DNA of 56,242 bases from CAIVPM01 sp964477265 (GTDB lineage Bacteria > Bacteroidota > Bacteroidia > Chitinophagales > Chitinophagaceae), in NCBI GenBank assembly GCA_964477265.1, contig CAYZDJ010000019.1:1-56242 (forward strand). Reading direction: 5' to 3'. This document shows, one piece after another, positions 44,761 through 53,714 of this stretch (position 1 is the stretch's first letter; the number at the start of each line of letters is the position of its first letter). The notes beneath the pieces were generated by a model. It had not been told where the DNA came from and did no database searches. It worked only from the letters and a program-made list of their open reading frames with translations. The position numbers and the translations under genes were made by a program.

Positions 44761-44762
44761 GG

Positions 44763-44792
44763 TACGATTTTAGATATATGATTTACGATTTT
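44763..44792. repeat. dispersed TTTACGATG-type intergenic repeat, copy 3
   Basis: TACGATTTTAGA then GATTTACGATTTT. It is a shorter, more diverged copy of the repeats at 25491 and 37271, in the 50 bp before the PorP/SprF start. Confidence 0.5.
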
Positions 44793-44810
44793 GACAACGA
44801 AATTTAAAAA

Positions 44811-45848
44811 TTGAACAAACAAAAAAATATATTAAAACTTTTAGCTTTTACCTTGTTGCTATTCCCTTTTTTGGTAAAGGGTCAAGATTTGCATTTTTCT
44901 CAATACAACAATGCACCATTGTTTGTAAACCCTGCCAATACTGGGTTTTCTAATTTTTACGATTACAGAGTTGGTATAAATAACAGAACACAATGGGCTG
45001 GCACAAATGTGCCTTATAAAACCTTTAGTGCCTGGGGCGATGCACAGTTATTTAAAAATAAAATAGATAATGGCTGGTTAGGTATTGGTGGCATTTTATT
45101 GAATGATGTAGCTGGCACAGGTAATTTAACTTCAATAAAAGCATTTGGCAATATTGCATACCACACCATGCTTGATGATAATAATTTATTAAGTTTTGGT
45201 ATTAGCGGTGGTATGGTTCAAAAAAGAATTGACTACACAAAGCTTACTTTTGACAATCAGTGGAACGATAGGTTTTTTGACATTGATGCACCTACAGGCG
45301 AACCATTTATTACAAATAATGCAAGCTATTTAGATTTGAATGCAGGTATTAATTACAGTTGGTATGCCAATGATAATTTTTACTTTAATCTAGGTGCAAG
45401 TATCTTACATCTTAATAATCCTTCAGAAACTTTTTTTAATCCCTCAACTGTAAATGCAAGGCTTAGCAGCAGGTATAATGCATTTATTAATGCTACTGTA
45501 AAATTAAGCGACCTTGCAATTATAAGCCCAATGGTTTATTACAGCAGCATCAGCACTTCTAGCGAATTGGTTTTGGGTTTAAATGGGCAATATAATTTAA
45601 GTGGACAGGGTGGTAACACACAATTATTATATGGAGTTTATTACAGAAATAAAGATGCTATTTCTCCTGCACTTGGTTTTCAGTTAGGCAATTTACAGTT
45701 AATGTTTAACTACGATGCAACAACATCTAACCTCACAAATTATGCTGCATTTAGAAGTGCTTATGAATTGTCTTTAACCTGGAATGGCATATATAATACA
45801 GTAGATAAAAATGCAAAGGCAGTAAGATGTACTGCACCTCGCTTTTAA
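44811..45848 (+). CDS. PorP/SprF family T9SS outer-membrane protein
   Basis: A 345-residue beta-barrel protein with signal peptide (NKQKNILKLLAFTLLLFPFLVKGQ) and the PorP/SprF opening DLHFSQYNNAPLFVNPANTG. The frame has a stop at 44805 and only a TTG at 44811 can start it, so TTG is used. SprF-type proteins accompany type B cargo and aid its attachment at the surface. This gene follows the gliding-type cargo directly, which fits a dedicated pair. Its stop abuts the pyrG stop with no bases between. Confidence 0.9.
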   Translation: MNKQKNILKLLAFTLLLFPFLVKGQDLHFSQYNNAPLFVNPANTGFSNFYDYRVGINNRTQWAGTNVPYKTFSAWGDAQLFKNKIDNGWLGIGGILLNDVAGTGNLTSIKAFGNIAYHTMLDDNNLLSFGISGGMVQKRIDYTKLTFDNQWNDRFFDIDAPTGEPFITNNASYLDLNAGINYSWYANDNFYFNLGASILHLNNPSETFFNPSTVNARLSSRYNAFINATVKLSDLAIISPMVYYSSISTSSELVLGLNGQYNLSGQGGNTQLLYGVYYRNKDAISPALGFQLGNLQLMFNYDATTSNLTNYAAFRSAYELSLTWNGIYNTVDKNAKAVRCTAPRF

Positions 45849-47468
45849 TTACTTACTATTTCTTTTTTCGTTATATTTTTTTGCAGCAGCAATAAAGCTC
45901 ACAAAAAGTGGTGCTGGTTTTTCTACAGTGCTTTTTAATTCAGGATGGTACTGAACACCAATAAAGAAAGGATGTTCAGCAATTTCCATTATTTCTACAA
46001 GCCCTGTTTCTGGGTTTGTTCCACTTGCAATCATTCCTGCATTTTCAAACTGAACTAAATAAGCATTATTAAATTCATATCTATGCCTGTGCCTTTCACT
46101 AATTAGAGTAGTGCCATAAATTTCATTAGCCAAACTGCCTTCCTCAATTTCGCAAGGATAAGCCCCCAAACGCATTGTGCCTCCCATCATCTTAATACGT
46201 TTTTGTTCTTCCATCATATTAATAACAGGGTTTGTAGTGTTTGCATTCATCTCTACGCTATGTGCATCTGCAATGTGCAGCACGTTACGTGCAAATTCAA
46301 TTACTGCCATTTGCATACCTAAGCAAATTCCAAAAAATGGCAGGTTATTTTCACGTGCATATTGCACGGCAATAATTTTTCCATCAATGCCTCTATTACC
46401 AAAGCCAGGTGCAACAAGCAATCCATCCAATCCTTTCAGTTTTTCAGCAACGGTTTGTTCATTAATAAACTCACTGTGTATATCTATTACCTGAACCTTA
46501 ACTTCATTCATTGCACCTGCGTGTATAAAGCTCTCAAGAATACTTTTATAAGCATCCTGCAATTCAATGTATTTACCAATTAAACCAATTGTAATTTTTG
46601 CTTTAGGATATTTCAATTTATCCAAAAATATTTTCCAGTTGTCTAAATTAGGTTCAGCATATTCTTTAATGCCCAGCTTCTTTAAAGTAATCACGTCTAG
46701 CTTTTCTCTAAGCATTAATAATGGCACTTCGTAAATAGTGCTTGCATCCAATGCTTCAATTACAGCTTCTGGCTTTACATTACAGAATAACGCAATTTTA
46801 TTTTTAATATCATTACCCAAAACTTCTTCTGTTCTACACACAATAATATCAGGGTGCACGCCATTTTCACTCATCATTTTTACACTGTGCTGTGTAGGTT
46901 TTGTTTTAAGCTCCTTAGCAGCTTTCAGGTATGGAATTAATGTTAAGTGTATCACTAAAACATCCTCATCTGGCAACTCCCATTGCAACTGGCGAACAGC
47001 CTCAACAAAAGGCAAAGACTCAATATCACCAACGGTTCCACCAATTTCTGTAATCACAATATCAAACTCATTTGTATTGCCAAGCAGCAACATTCTGCGT
47101 TTTATTTCATCGGTAATATGTGGCACCACTTGTACGGTTTTGCCTAAAAAATCTCCTGCACGCTCTTTATTAATTACAGTTTGGTAAATACGACCTGTAG
47201 TAACATTATTTAATTGCGATGTGTGGATGTTTAAAAACCTTTCGTAGTGCCCTAAGTCCAAATCAGTTTCAGCACCATCTTCTGTAACAAAGCATTCGCC
47301 ATGTTCATAAGGATTTAGTGTTCCTGGGTCAACATTAATATAAGGGTCAAATTTTTGAATAGTAACTTTAAAGCCACGTGCCTGTAATAATTTTGCAAGA
47401 CTTGCAGCAATAATACCTTTACCTAAACTACTTGTAACGCCACCTGTAACAAAAATTTGCTTTGCCAT
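45849..47468 (-). CDS. pyrG: CTP synthase
   Basis: A 539-residue enzyme that makes CTP from UTP with glutamine or ammonia in the cytoplasm. The synthase half has FVTGGVTSSLGKGIIAASL and ITEIGGTVGDIESLPF. The glutaminase half has the nucleophile block FFGICLGMQMAV and the C-terminal FIGVQYHPE. Length and start ATG are normal. It is convergent with the PorP/SprF gene. Confidence 0.97.
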   Translation of the reverse strand: MAKQIFVTGGVTSSLGKGIIAASLAKLLQARGFKVTIQKFDPYINVDPGTLNPYEHGECFVTEDGAETDLDLGHYERFLNIHTSQLNNVTTGRIYQTVINKERAGDFLGKTVQVVPHITDEIKRRMLLLGNTNEFDIVITEIGGTVGDIESLPFVEAVRQLQWELPDEDVLVIHLTLIPYLKAAKELKTKPTQHSVKMMSENGVHPDIIVCRTEEVLGNDIKNKIALFCNVKPEAVIEALDASTIYEVPLLMLREKLDVITLKKLGIKEYAEPNLDNWKIFLDKLKYPKAKITIGLIGKYIELQDAYKSILESFIHAGAMNEVKVQVIDIHSEFINEQTVAEKLKGLDGLLVAPGFGNRGIDGKIIAVQYARENNLPFFGICLGMQMAVIEFARNVLHIADAHSVEMNANTTNPVINMMEEQKRIKMMGGTMRLGAYPCEIEEGSLANEIYGTTLISERHRHRYEFNNAYLVQFENAGMIASGTNPETGLVEIMEIAEHPFFIGVQYHPELKSTVEKPAPLFVSFIAAAKKYNEKRNSK

Positions 47469-47824
47469 TTTATGGTTAATTAAATTAAATATTTTTTTAA
47501 GAATTAGTGATTAATTTGAAAAGAAAATGGTTAATCACAAGTCAAACTGACCTTTGATAAGAAATTATAGAGGTCGTGCAAACATAGGAGAAAACTTATA
47601 ATCGCAATGTTAAATTAGTCATTTAAACAGGGTAAACACATCTAAATATTTTTTGAATTAGAACATTGATGACAGTAATTTAAACGATTTGAAGGATTTT
47701 TAAACCAAACGAAAATATACTTCACAATACAGAATAAAGATGAATTAAATAATATCATGAATATCAATTTTTATTTTGATAAAATCTTATTCAATCCGTA
47801 TCCTTTGTGTTAAATATGCAAAAA
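47469..47824. other. intergenic region upstream of pyrG
   Basis: It is AT-rich and contains TTAGTGATTAATTT (47504-47517), identical to 11058-11071 between ferredoxin and iscX. The pyrG promoter must be here, but no good -7/-33 pair was seen. No gene is visible. Confidence 0.45.
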
Positions 47825-47855
47825 AAGAGGCATCAAATAAAATTTGACGCCTCTT
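47825..47855. terminator. terminator of the nuclease gene
   Basis: AAGAGGCATCAAA pairs with TTTGACGCCTCTT (one mismatch) around TAAAA. On the minus strand it is followed by a T-run, and the nuclease stop codon is about 20 bases upstream. Confidence 0.75.
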
Positions 47856-47876
47856 AAAAAAAATATTTTATATTTT

Positions 47877-49217
47877 CTACGAAGTTGGTCCATTATCAAC
47901 AGCAGCTTCAATTACAGCTTGTATTGATGTTGGCACATTATTTAAAAAATCGTAACCAGTTGCAGCTTCAATAGCATCTACACTTGTTCTATAAAAGCCC
48001 CAAGGCTGACTATTTACAGTTTGATTATTTGCCATACTAACTGCAATAACACGAGTTGAGTTGCTAACACGACTTACATCGCTACTACCTATTGGCAATA
48101 CAACAATTACTTTCCAAAAACTATTTGGAACATTTATAGCTCCATTTGCAATTGTATTGGTTGTGCCGCCTAAACTTCCTGTTCCACCAGTTCCTTTACC
48201 ACCAGAAATAATGTATAATTCGTTGCCTTGAGTAATTAAAGTTCTGCAATATGTTTCTAAAGCAGCCCAGGTAATTTGGTTGTTATTAGGTGCTTGAGGC
48301 ATAATATTGGTCATTAAAAAAGTGGCTGCATTGTCTGTTGCACTACCATCTCTATCATCACTTGGGCACATATGACCTCTATCAAAACCCGTGTTAGTAT
48401 AATTTGATGTTACAGCTTTATAGTAGCCACTTGGTAAAGTTCCATCTCCCGTAAAACAATCGCATCGAGTAGCAGTTCCTTTCCAAGCTGTACTTAAATG
48501 CCAGCTTACCCAATTGGCTGTGCCCTTTGCATTATTATAAGCTAAAGCATACTGCGTTTTTACCATTAAATAATTACTAGTATTTGCAGTATTGGTAGTT
48601 GCTCCACTTGGATTACCCATTGCCATATTATCATCTCGTGTTGGAGTTGTATTGTTATTGTCCAAAATAGAAATATCATCAATATTTAAACGTGCACCTC
48701 CTGTTTTTCTTATTTGAAAACGAACGTTACCAACATAACTGCAAGGAAAACTTGTTTGTGTTAAAGTTGTTGTTGATGCAGTAATTGTTGTTGTGCCTAC
48801 TTGAGACCAAGTTGAACCAGAGTTAGTTGATGCCCATAATTGAAATGTACTACTTGCATCTGTGCCATATTTGGCATAATAAACACTTACACTTGCAGCA
48901 CCATTTGTAACATTAAAATTCATAGTTACAGTTCCACTATTTTGCATACGAACAGACTTTGTTCCATTCTTTGCATCTGCTGTAGAATTGCCAATTAAGG
49001 CATCACTTAAATTCCATGAACCTGTAGATAATGTAACATCTGCTGCTGCATAAGCACCTTTTGTTCCACTTTCAAAAGTTTCAGGAAAACCAGTATAAAC
49101 AGCTTCTGTAAATACTTGGGTTGTGTTGTTAGTTACAGTTGTAACAGTTGTATCTTTTTTACAAGCAGTAAAAACAGACACTAAAAAAACAAAGGCAAGA
49201 AGTTTGTTAATTTTCAT
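47877..49217 (-). CDS. exported DNA/RNA non-specific endonuclease lipoprotein
   Basis: A 446-residue lipoprotein; the ATG at 49217 starts a lipoprotein signal ending VFTACKKD, while an upstream ATG at 49265 would hide it. Residues about 35-195 form a beta-rich domain (TFESGTKGAYAA, GARLNIDDISI) of carbohydrate-binding type. The nuclease domain has the conserved D279-R-G-H282-M motif and NIMPQAPNNNQ with the magnesium Asn. It cuts DNA and RNA outside the cytoplasm, possibly for nutrients or competition. It is transcribed alone. Confidence 0.88.
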   Translation of the reverse strand: MKINKLLAFVFLVSVFTACKKDTTVTTVTNNTTQVFTEAVYTGFPETFESGTKGAYAAADVTLSTGSWNLSDALIGNSTADAKNGTKSVRMQNSGTVTMNFNVTNGAASVSVYYAKYGTDASSTFQLWASTNSGSTWSQVGTTTITASTTTLTQTSFPCSYVGNVRFQIRKTGGARLNIDDISILDNNNTTPTRDDNMAMGNPSGATTNTANTSNYLMVKTQYALAYNNAKGTANWVSWHLSTAWKGTATRCDCFTGDGTLPSGYYKAVTSNYTNTGFDRGHMCPSDDRDGSATDNAATFLMTNIMPQAPNNNQITWAALETYCRTLITQGNELYIISGGKGTGGTGSLGGTTNTIANGAINVPNSFWKVIVVLPIGSSDVSRVSNSTRVIAVSMANNQTVNSQPWGFYRTSVDAIEAATGYDFLNNVPTSIQAVIEAAVDNGPTS

Positions 49218-49575
49218 CTCAAAAGTTTTGGTTAGAGAAATTTTTAATGAGCCAAATGTAGGCATTATACAATATAAACGAAGAAATGTGGATTAATATT
49301 TTTATTAAATTTTAAAATATTTGCAGAAAAAAGATGTATAATGTTACAAATTTTTAATTATCATATACTTATTTTATAAATAATGTATTTTTTACATATT
49401 GTCGCACTAAACAATAATTAAAAGTTAATATAATTTTATGCTAATATTTAATAGCCCTATAAGTATTATTATGCAATTATTGTCACGTAATACATATAAC
49501 TTGAAAATGATATAAATATTGCATTAACAAATAACCAATAGCAATGTTATTTAGCATTAATTTGCAATACCAAAA
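49218..49575. other. AT-rich divergent intergenic region
   Basis: About 360 bases between the nuclease and polyprenyl synthase genes. A TAATTTGC box at 49558-49565 sits just before the synthase ATG, but no matching upstream TTG was found. No gene or strong hairpin was seen. Confidence 0.45.
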
Positions 49576-50538
49576 ATGGATTTAGCAGGAGAAATATTAG
49601 CGAAAGAATTAAAAGAGTTTGAAATACATTTTAAAGAAGCTGTTAAAAGCAGGGTGTCTTTATTGGATAGAATAATGCACTACATTATTCAACGCAAGGG
49701 AAAACAATTAAGACCAAGGTTTGTAATGCTTGCTGCAAAATTAGGTGGAGAAATTAATGACTCAACTTATCGAGCAGCATCTCTTGTTGAGTTGTTACAC
49801 ACAGCCACTTTGGTACATGATGATGTGGTTGATGAAGCTAAGGAAAGACGTGGTTTTTTTTCTATAAATGCACTTTGGAAAAACAAAGTTGCAGTATTGG
49901 TTGGCGATTATTTATTAAGCAAAGGTTTATTGCTTTCGCTTTCACACAACGATTTTAAAGTATTGCAAATACTAAGCACAGCTGTAAAGGAAATGAGTGA
50001 AGGCGAGTTGCTGCAAATGGAAAAGTCAAGAAACTTAAATCTTGATGAAAATATTTATTACGAGATTATAAAAGGCAAAACAGCATCGCTTTTGGCAAGT
50101 AGTTGTGCTGCTGGTGCAAGCACTACATTTACCAATGATGCAACTATTGAAAAACTAAGGTTATTTGGCGAAAAAACTGGCATGGCTTTTCAGATAAAAG
50201 ATGATTTGTTTGACTATGGAACAGACAATGTAGGTAAACCAACAGGCAATGATATTAAAGAAAAAAAGCTGACATTGCCATTGATTTACACCTTGAATAA
50301 TTGTGATGCTTCTACCAGAAAAAAAATTATTTACATAGTTAAGAATAACAATAACGACAAGGAAAAAGTTAAATTTGTAATAGACACTGTTGTTGCAACT
50401 GGAGGTATTGATTATGCAGCAAAAAAAATGTTTGAATACAGAGATGAAGCCTTAAAAATATTGAACGAGTTTGAGCCTGGAAAAGTAAGAGACGCACTGG
50501 AACAATTGGTAAGATATACTACTGACAGAAAGTTTTAA
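49576..50538 (+). CDS. polyprenyl diphosphate synthase
   Basis: A 320-residue all-helical trans-prenyl synthase. The first Asp-rich motif is D82-DVV-D86 and the second D209-DLF-D213, with KGKQLRPRFVMLAA near the N-terminus and a Lys-rich C-terminal half. It extends isopentenyl units in the cytoplasm, making the side chain of menaquinone. Product length cannot be read from the sequence. A 102-bp repeat-rich gap leads to recJ. Confidence 0.93.
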   Translation: MDLAGEILAKELKEFEIHFKEAVKSRVSLLDRIMHYIIQRKGKQLRPRFVMLAAKLGGEINDSTYRAASLVELLHTATLVHDDVVDEAKERRGFFSINALWKNKVAVLVGDYLLSKGLLLSLSHNDFKVLQILSTAVKEMSEGELLQMEKSRNLNLDENIYYEIIKGKTASLLASSCAAGASTTFTNDATIEKLRLFGEKTGMAFQIKDDLFDYGTDNVGKPTGNDIKEKKLTLPLIYTLNNCDASTRKKIIYIVKNNNNDKEKVKFVIDTVVATGGIDYAAKKMFEYRDEALKILNEFEPGKVRDALEQLVRYTTDRKF

Positions 50539-50640
50539 AATCGAAAGTTGAACGTAAGAAACGCAAGTTTTTCGAAAGTTTGATTGCGAAAGAACTGACC
50601 ATAAAACTAACGATTTATTAACTCACGAGAAAAATAATTA
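50539..50640. repeat. CGAAAGT/AACGCAAGT repeat, copy on plus strand
   Basis: ATCGAAAGT (50540-50548) and AAACGCAAGT (50559-50568), followed by AAAACTAAC, recur on the minus strand upstream of the DUF1801 gene (24921-24939 and around). The pair looks like members of one dispersed intergenic repeat family. Confidence 0.5.
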
Positions 50641-52338
50641 ATGCAAAAACGATGGAACATATTGCCTTATGATAATAGTAAAGTTGAACAACTTTATGCT
50701 GCATTAACTATTAGCAAAACCATTTGCAAAATACTTACACAACGCGGTGTTGATGACTTTGATAAAGCCAAAGATTATTTTAGGCCTAAACTTAGCCAAC
50801 TTCACAACCCATGGTTGATGAAAGATATGGATAAGGCTGTGGCTCGTATTCAGCAGGCGTTTGATAGCAACGAAAATATTTTAATTTATGGCGATTATGA
50901 TGTTGATGGCACAACAAGTGTTGCAACAATGTATCAGTTTTTAACATCACTTTATCCCAATATTGATTACTATATTCCACATAGGTACAAAGAAGGTTAT
51001 GGCATTAGCAAAAAAGGAATTGACTTTGCTAAAGAAAATAATTTTACATTAATTATTTCATTAGACTGCGGTATTAAAAGTGTTGACTTAATAACTTATG
51101 CAAAAGAATTATGCATAGATTTCATTATTTGCGATCATCATTTACCAGACGAAATTTTACCACCTGCCATTGCTATTTTAAATCCTAAACAAAAAGATTG
51201 CAACTACCCTTTTAAAGAATTGTGTGGTTGTGGTGTGGGCTTTAAATTAATGCAAGCCATTGCAGATAAAAAGCAATTGCCCAACGAAAGTTTTTTACAA
51301 TACTTAGACCTAGTTGCAACTGCTATTGCTGCTGACATTGTACCAATAAATGATGAAAACAGGATACTAGCTTATTATGGTTTAGAAAAAGTAAATGAAA
51401 ACCCAAGCACTGGAATTAAAGCTTTAATGCAACTGGCAGCAGTAAAAGATGTAATGACCATAAGCAATTTGGTATTTATAATTGCACCACGCATTAATGC
51501 AGCAGGACGAATGGATGATGCTAAAAAAGCAGTACAATTATTTATTGAAAAAGATGTTGATGCTGCAATGGACAAGGCAAAAATTTTACATATTGATAAT
51601 ACCGATAGAAGAGAAACTGATGCTTTAATGACAAGCGAAGCATTATCAATTATTGAGAATAGCAATGAGGCTACAACACGCAAAACCACAGTTGTTTACA
51701 GAGAGCATTGGCATAAAGGCGTTGTAGGAATTGTTGCAAGCAGATTGATTGAAAGCTACTATAGACCAACAATTGTTTTAGCAAAAAGTGAAAACTGTAT
51801 TGCAGGTAGTGGACGCAGTGTACCTGGTTTTAATTTATACGAAGCTATTTATGATTGCAGGGAGCATTTACTTGGGTTTGGTGGTCATTTTGCAGCTGCT
51901 GGTTTAACAATGGTTGAAGAAAAAATTGATGACTTTAAAATGGCTTTTGAGAATGCAGTAGCCAAACAAATTACGCCAGAACAATTAATACCACAAGTTG
52001 TTATTGATGCTGAAATTGAGTTTAAAGAAATCAATCTGGCATTTTACAATATTATTACTCAAATGGAGCCTTTTGGTCCAGAGAATATGCGACCAGCATT
52101 TTTAACTCGTAAAGTTTATAACACAGGGTTTAGTAAAATTGTAAAAGAGAATCATATAAAATTTAGTTTACAACAAGGTAATATTACTATGAATGGCATT
52201 GCATTTAATATGGCTAAAAAGTTTCCTTTATTGCAAATGAACAGGCCTGTTGATGTGGTTTATACAATTGATATTAACGAATGGCAGGGCAATAAAAATG
52301 TGCAGCTAAAAGTTGTAGATATAAAACTTAGCGAATAA
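50641..52338 (+). CDS. recJ: single-stranded-DNA exonuclease RecJ
   Basis: A 565-residue DHH-family 5'-3' exonuclease. Motif I is Y83-G-D85-Y-D87-V-D89, motif III D165-H-H167, and the DHHA1 GFGGHFAAAGL motif follows. An OB-fold C-terminus binds DNA. RecJ prepares ends for recombination and mismatch repair. The length is typical. A possible promoter for the next gene begins directly after its stop codon. Confidence 0.94.
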   Translation: MQKRWNILPYDNSKVEQLYAALTISKTICKILTQRGVDDFDKAKDYFRPKLSQLHNPWLMKDMDKAVARIQQAFDSNENILIYGDYDVDGTTSVATMYQFLTSLYPNIDYYIPHRYKEGYGISKKGIDFAKENNFTLIISLDCGIKSVDLITYAKELCIDFIICDHHLPDEILPPAIAILNPKQKDCNYPFKELCGCGVGFKLMQAIADKKQLPNESFLQYLDLVATAIAADIVPINDENRILAYYGLEKVNENPSTGIKALMQLAAVKDVMTISNLVFIIAPRINAAGRMDDAKKAVQLFIEKDVDAAMDKAKILHIDNTDRRETDALMTSEALSIIENSNEATTRKTTVVYREHWHKGVVGIVASRLIESYYRPTIVLAKSENCIAGSGRSVPGFNLYEAIYDCREHLLGFGGHFAAAGLTMVEEKIDDFKMAFENAVAKQITPEQLIPQVVIDAEIEFKEINLAFYNIITQMEPFGPENMRPAFLTRKVYNTGFSKIVKENHIKFSLQQGNITMNGIAFNMAKKFPLLQMNRPVDVVYTIDINEWQGNKNVQLKVVDIKLSE

Positions 52339-52341
52339 ACA

Positions 52342-52370
52342 TTTGTACTTTATCATTTAAACTATTTTGC
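52342..52370 (+). promoter_or_regulatory. candidate promoter before the CDF gene
   Basis: TTTG (52342-52345), 17 bp, then TATTTTGC (52363-52370) resembles the Bacteroidota promoter with the downstream box one base shorter. The GTG start at 52375 would be near the transcription start, giving a leaderless mRNA. Confidence 0.3.
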
Positions 52371-52374
52371 ATTT

Positions 52375-53361
52375 GTGGCAAATTCTAAAATTGATAATCT
52401 ATCAATTCAAAAAAAACTTACAACTTTTATAGTTGTACTTTTTATTATAAAACTAATTGCCTGGTACTACACCAATTCTGTTGCAATACTTACAGATACA
52501 CTTGAATACACTATTAATGTTATCAGTGGTTTTATAGGTTTGTACAGCTTGTATTTATCATCATTGCCAAAAGATAAAAACCATCCTTATGGCCATGGTA
52601 AAGTTGAGTTTTTAAGTGCAACTATTGAAAGCGTTTTAATGATTGTATCTGCATTTATAATTATTTACGAAGCCATCAATAACCTTAAACACAACCATCC
52701 CTTAAAGCAGCTTGACTTAGGTATTTACCTGATTGCATTTACAGGCATTTTAAATTATATTGCTGGTGCCTATTCAATAAAAAATGGTAAGAAAAATAAT
52801 TCACTTGCACTTGTAGCAACAGGTAAGCATATGCAAAGCGACACTTATGCAACAATTGGCATTGTAATAGGTTTGCTTGTTATTCATTTTACAAATTATA
52901 AATGGGTTGATAGCATTGTTGCGTTTGTATTTGCCATAATAATTATTGTATCTGGCTATAAAATTTTGCGTAGCTCACTTGCAGGAATTATGGATGAGGC
53001 TGATAGTGAATTACTGGAAAATATGGTTGAAACTTTGCAAACAAAACGCCGAGAAAACTGGGTGGATTTACACAACCTGAGAATTATAAAATATGGCAGC
53101 ACTTTACATCTTGACTGTCATTTAACAATACCCTGGTATTTTAATATAAACGAAGGTCACAAAGAAGTTGAAGCACTTGAGAGTGTGGTAAAGAAAAATT
53201 TTGGCAATAGCATTGAGCTATTTGTACATACTGATGGTTGCCTTGATTTTAGTTGCAAAATTTGTAGTAAGCAAGTATGCAATATTAGAAAACATGACTT
53301 TGAAAAAAGCATTGTATGGAACGTAGAAAATATATCATCAAACAATAAACATTCCAGCTAA
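52375..53361 (+). CDS. cation diffusion facilitator transporter
   Basis: A 328-residue CDF-family metal/proton antiporter starting with GTG (VANSKIDNLS). Six membrane helices are expected. The H-x3-D of helix 5 is visible in KHMQSDTYATIG. Helix 2 has TDTLEYTIN: its first Asp is present, but the usual second Asp four residues on is Tyr. The C-terminal domain ends in a Cys-rich tail (CLDFSCKICSKQVC), a possible metal site. It probably exports zinc or a similar ion. It is convergent with the next gene with one base between. Confidence 0.88.
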   Translation: MANSKIDNLSIQKKLTTFIVVLFIIKLIAWYYTNSVAILTDTLEYTINVISGFIGLYSLYLSSLPKDKNHPYGHGKVEFLSATIESVLMIVSAFIIIYEAINNLKHNHPLKQLDLGIYLIAFTGILNYIAGAYSIKNGKKNNSLALVATGKHMQSDTYATIGIVIGLLVIHFTNYKWVDSIVAFVFAIIIIVSGYKILRSSLAGIMDEADSELLENMVETLQTKRRENWVDLHNLRIIKYGSTLHLDCHLTIPWYFNINEGHKEVEALESVVKKNFGNSIELFVHTDGCLDFSCKICSKQVCNIRKHDFEKSIVWNVENISSNNKHSS

Positions 53362-53362
53362 A

Positions 53363-53629
53363 CTAATCTGTAATTGTTATTCCAAAAAACCAATGTAATA
53401 TCAGCATAACTATGCCTAGCCAAAAAAAGATATTGATAATGTTACTTGCTTTCCAAAATGTAAGTGTTTGTATTGATGGTGCGTCGTGCATGTCGTAAAC
53501 AGAATAAAAGCGAAAGAAACTTCTGTATAAAAGCCTTTTTGATTTCTTTTTTATAAGTATCCAAAAAACAAGCTTGGCAATAATACATAAAGTAATAACT
53601 GCAATTGAGTAAATCGCAAATTCATTCAT
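53363..53629 (-). CDS. small membrane protein, unknown
   Basis: An 88-residue protein with two membrane helices (about 4-24 and 66-83) and a basic stretch (KKKSKRLLYRSFFRFY) between them. No family was recognised. Its start is ATG at 53629, with a second Met option four residues upstream not in the frame. It may accompany the neighbouring comEC gene on the same strand, but 85 bp and no coupling argue against it. Confidence 0.6.
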   Translation of the reverse strand: MNEFAIYSIAVITLCIIAKLVFWILIKKKSKRLLYRSFFRFYSVYDMHDAPSIQTLTFWKASNIINIFFWLGIVMLILHWFFGITITD

Positions 53630-53714
53630 TGTGTGGGGTTTCAGAGGAATGCAAAATAGTGTTTAATATACAATAACTACAAAATATATTATTAATTTTT
53701 AATTAAAAGTGGCA

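Noticed and set aside
47775..47807. Promoter-like TTTG and TATCCTTTG pair facing a terminator
   Set aside because: The downstream box has three rather than two bases between TA and TTTG, and it points into the antisense of the nuclease gene; a chance match is likely.
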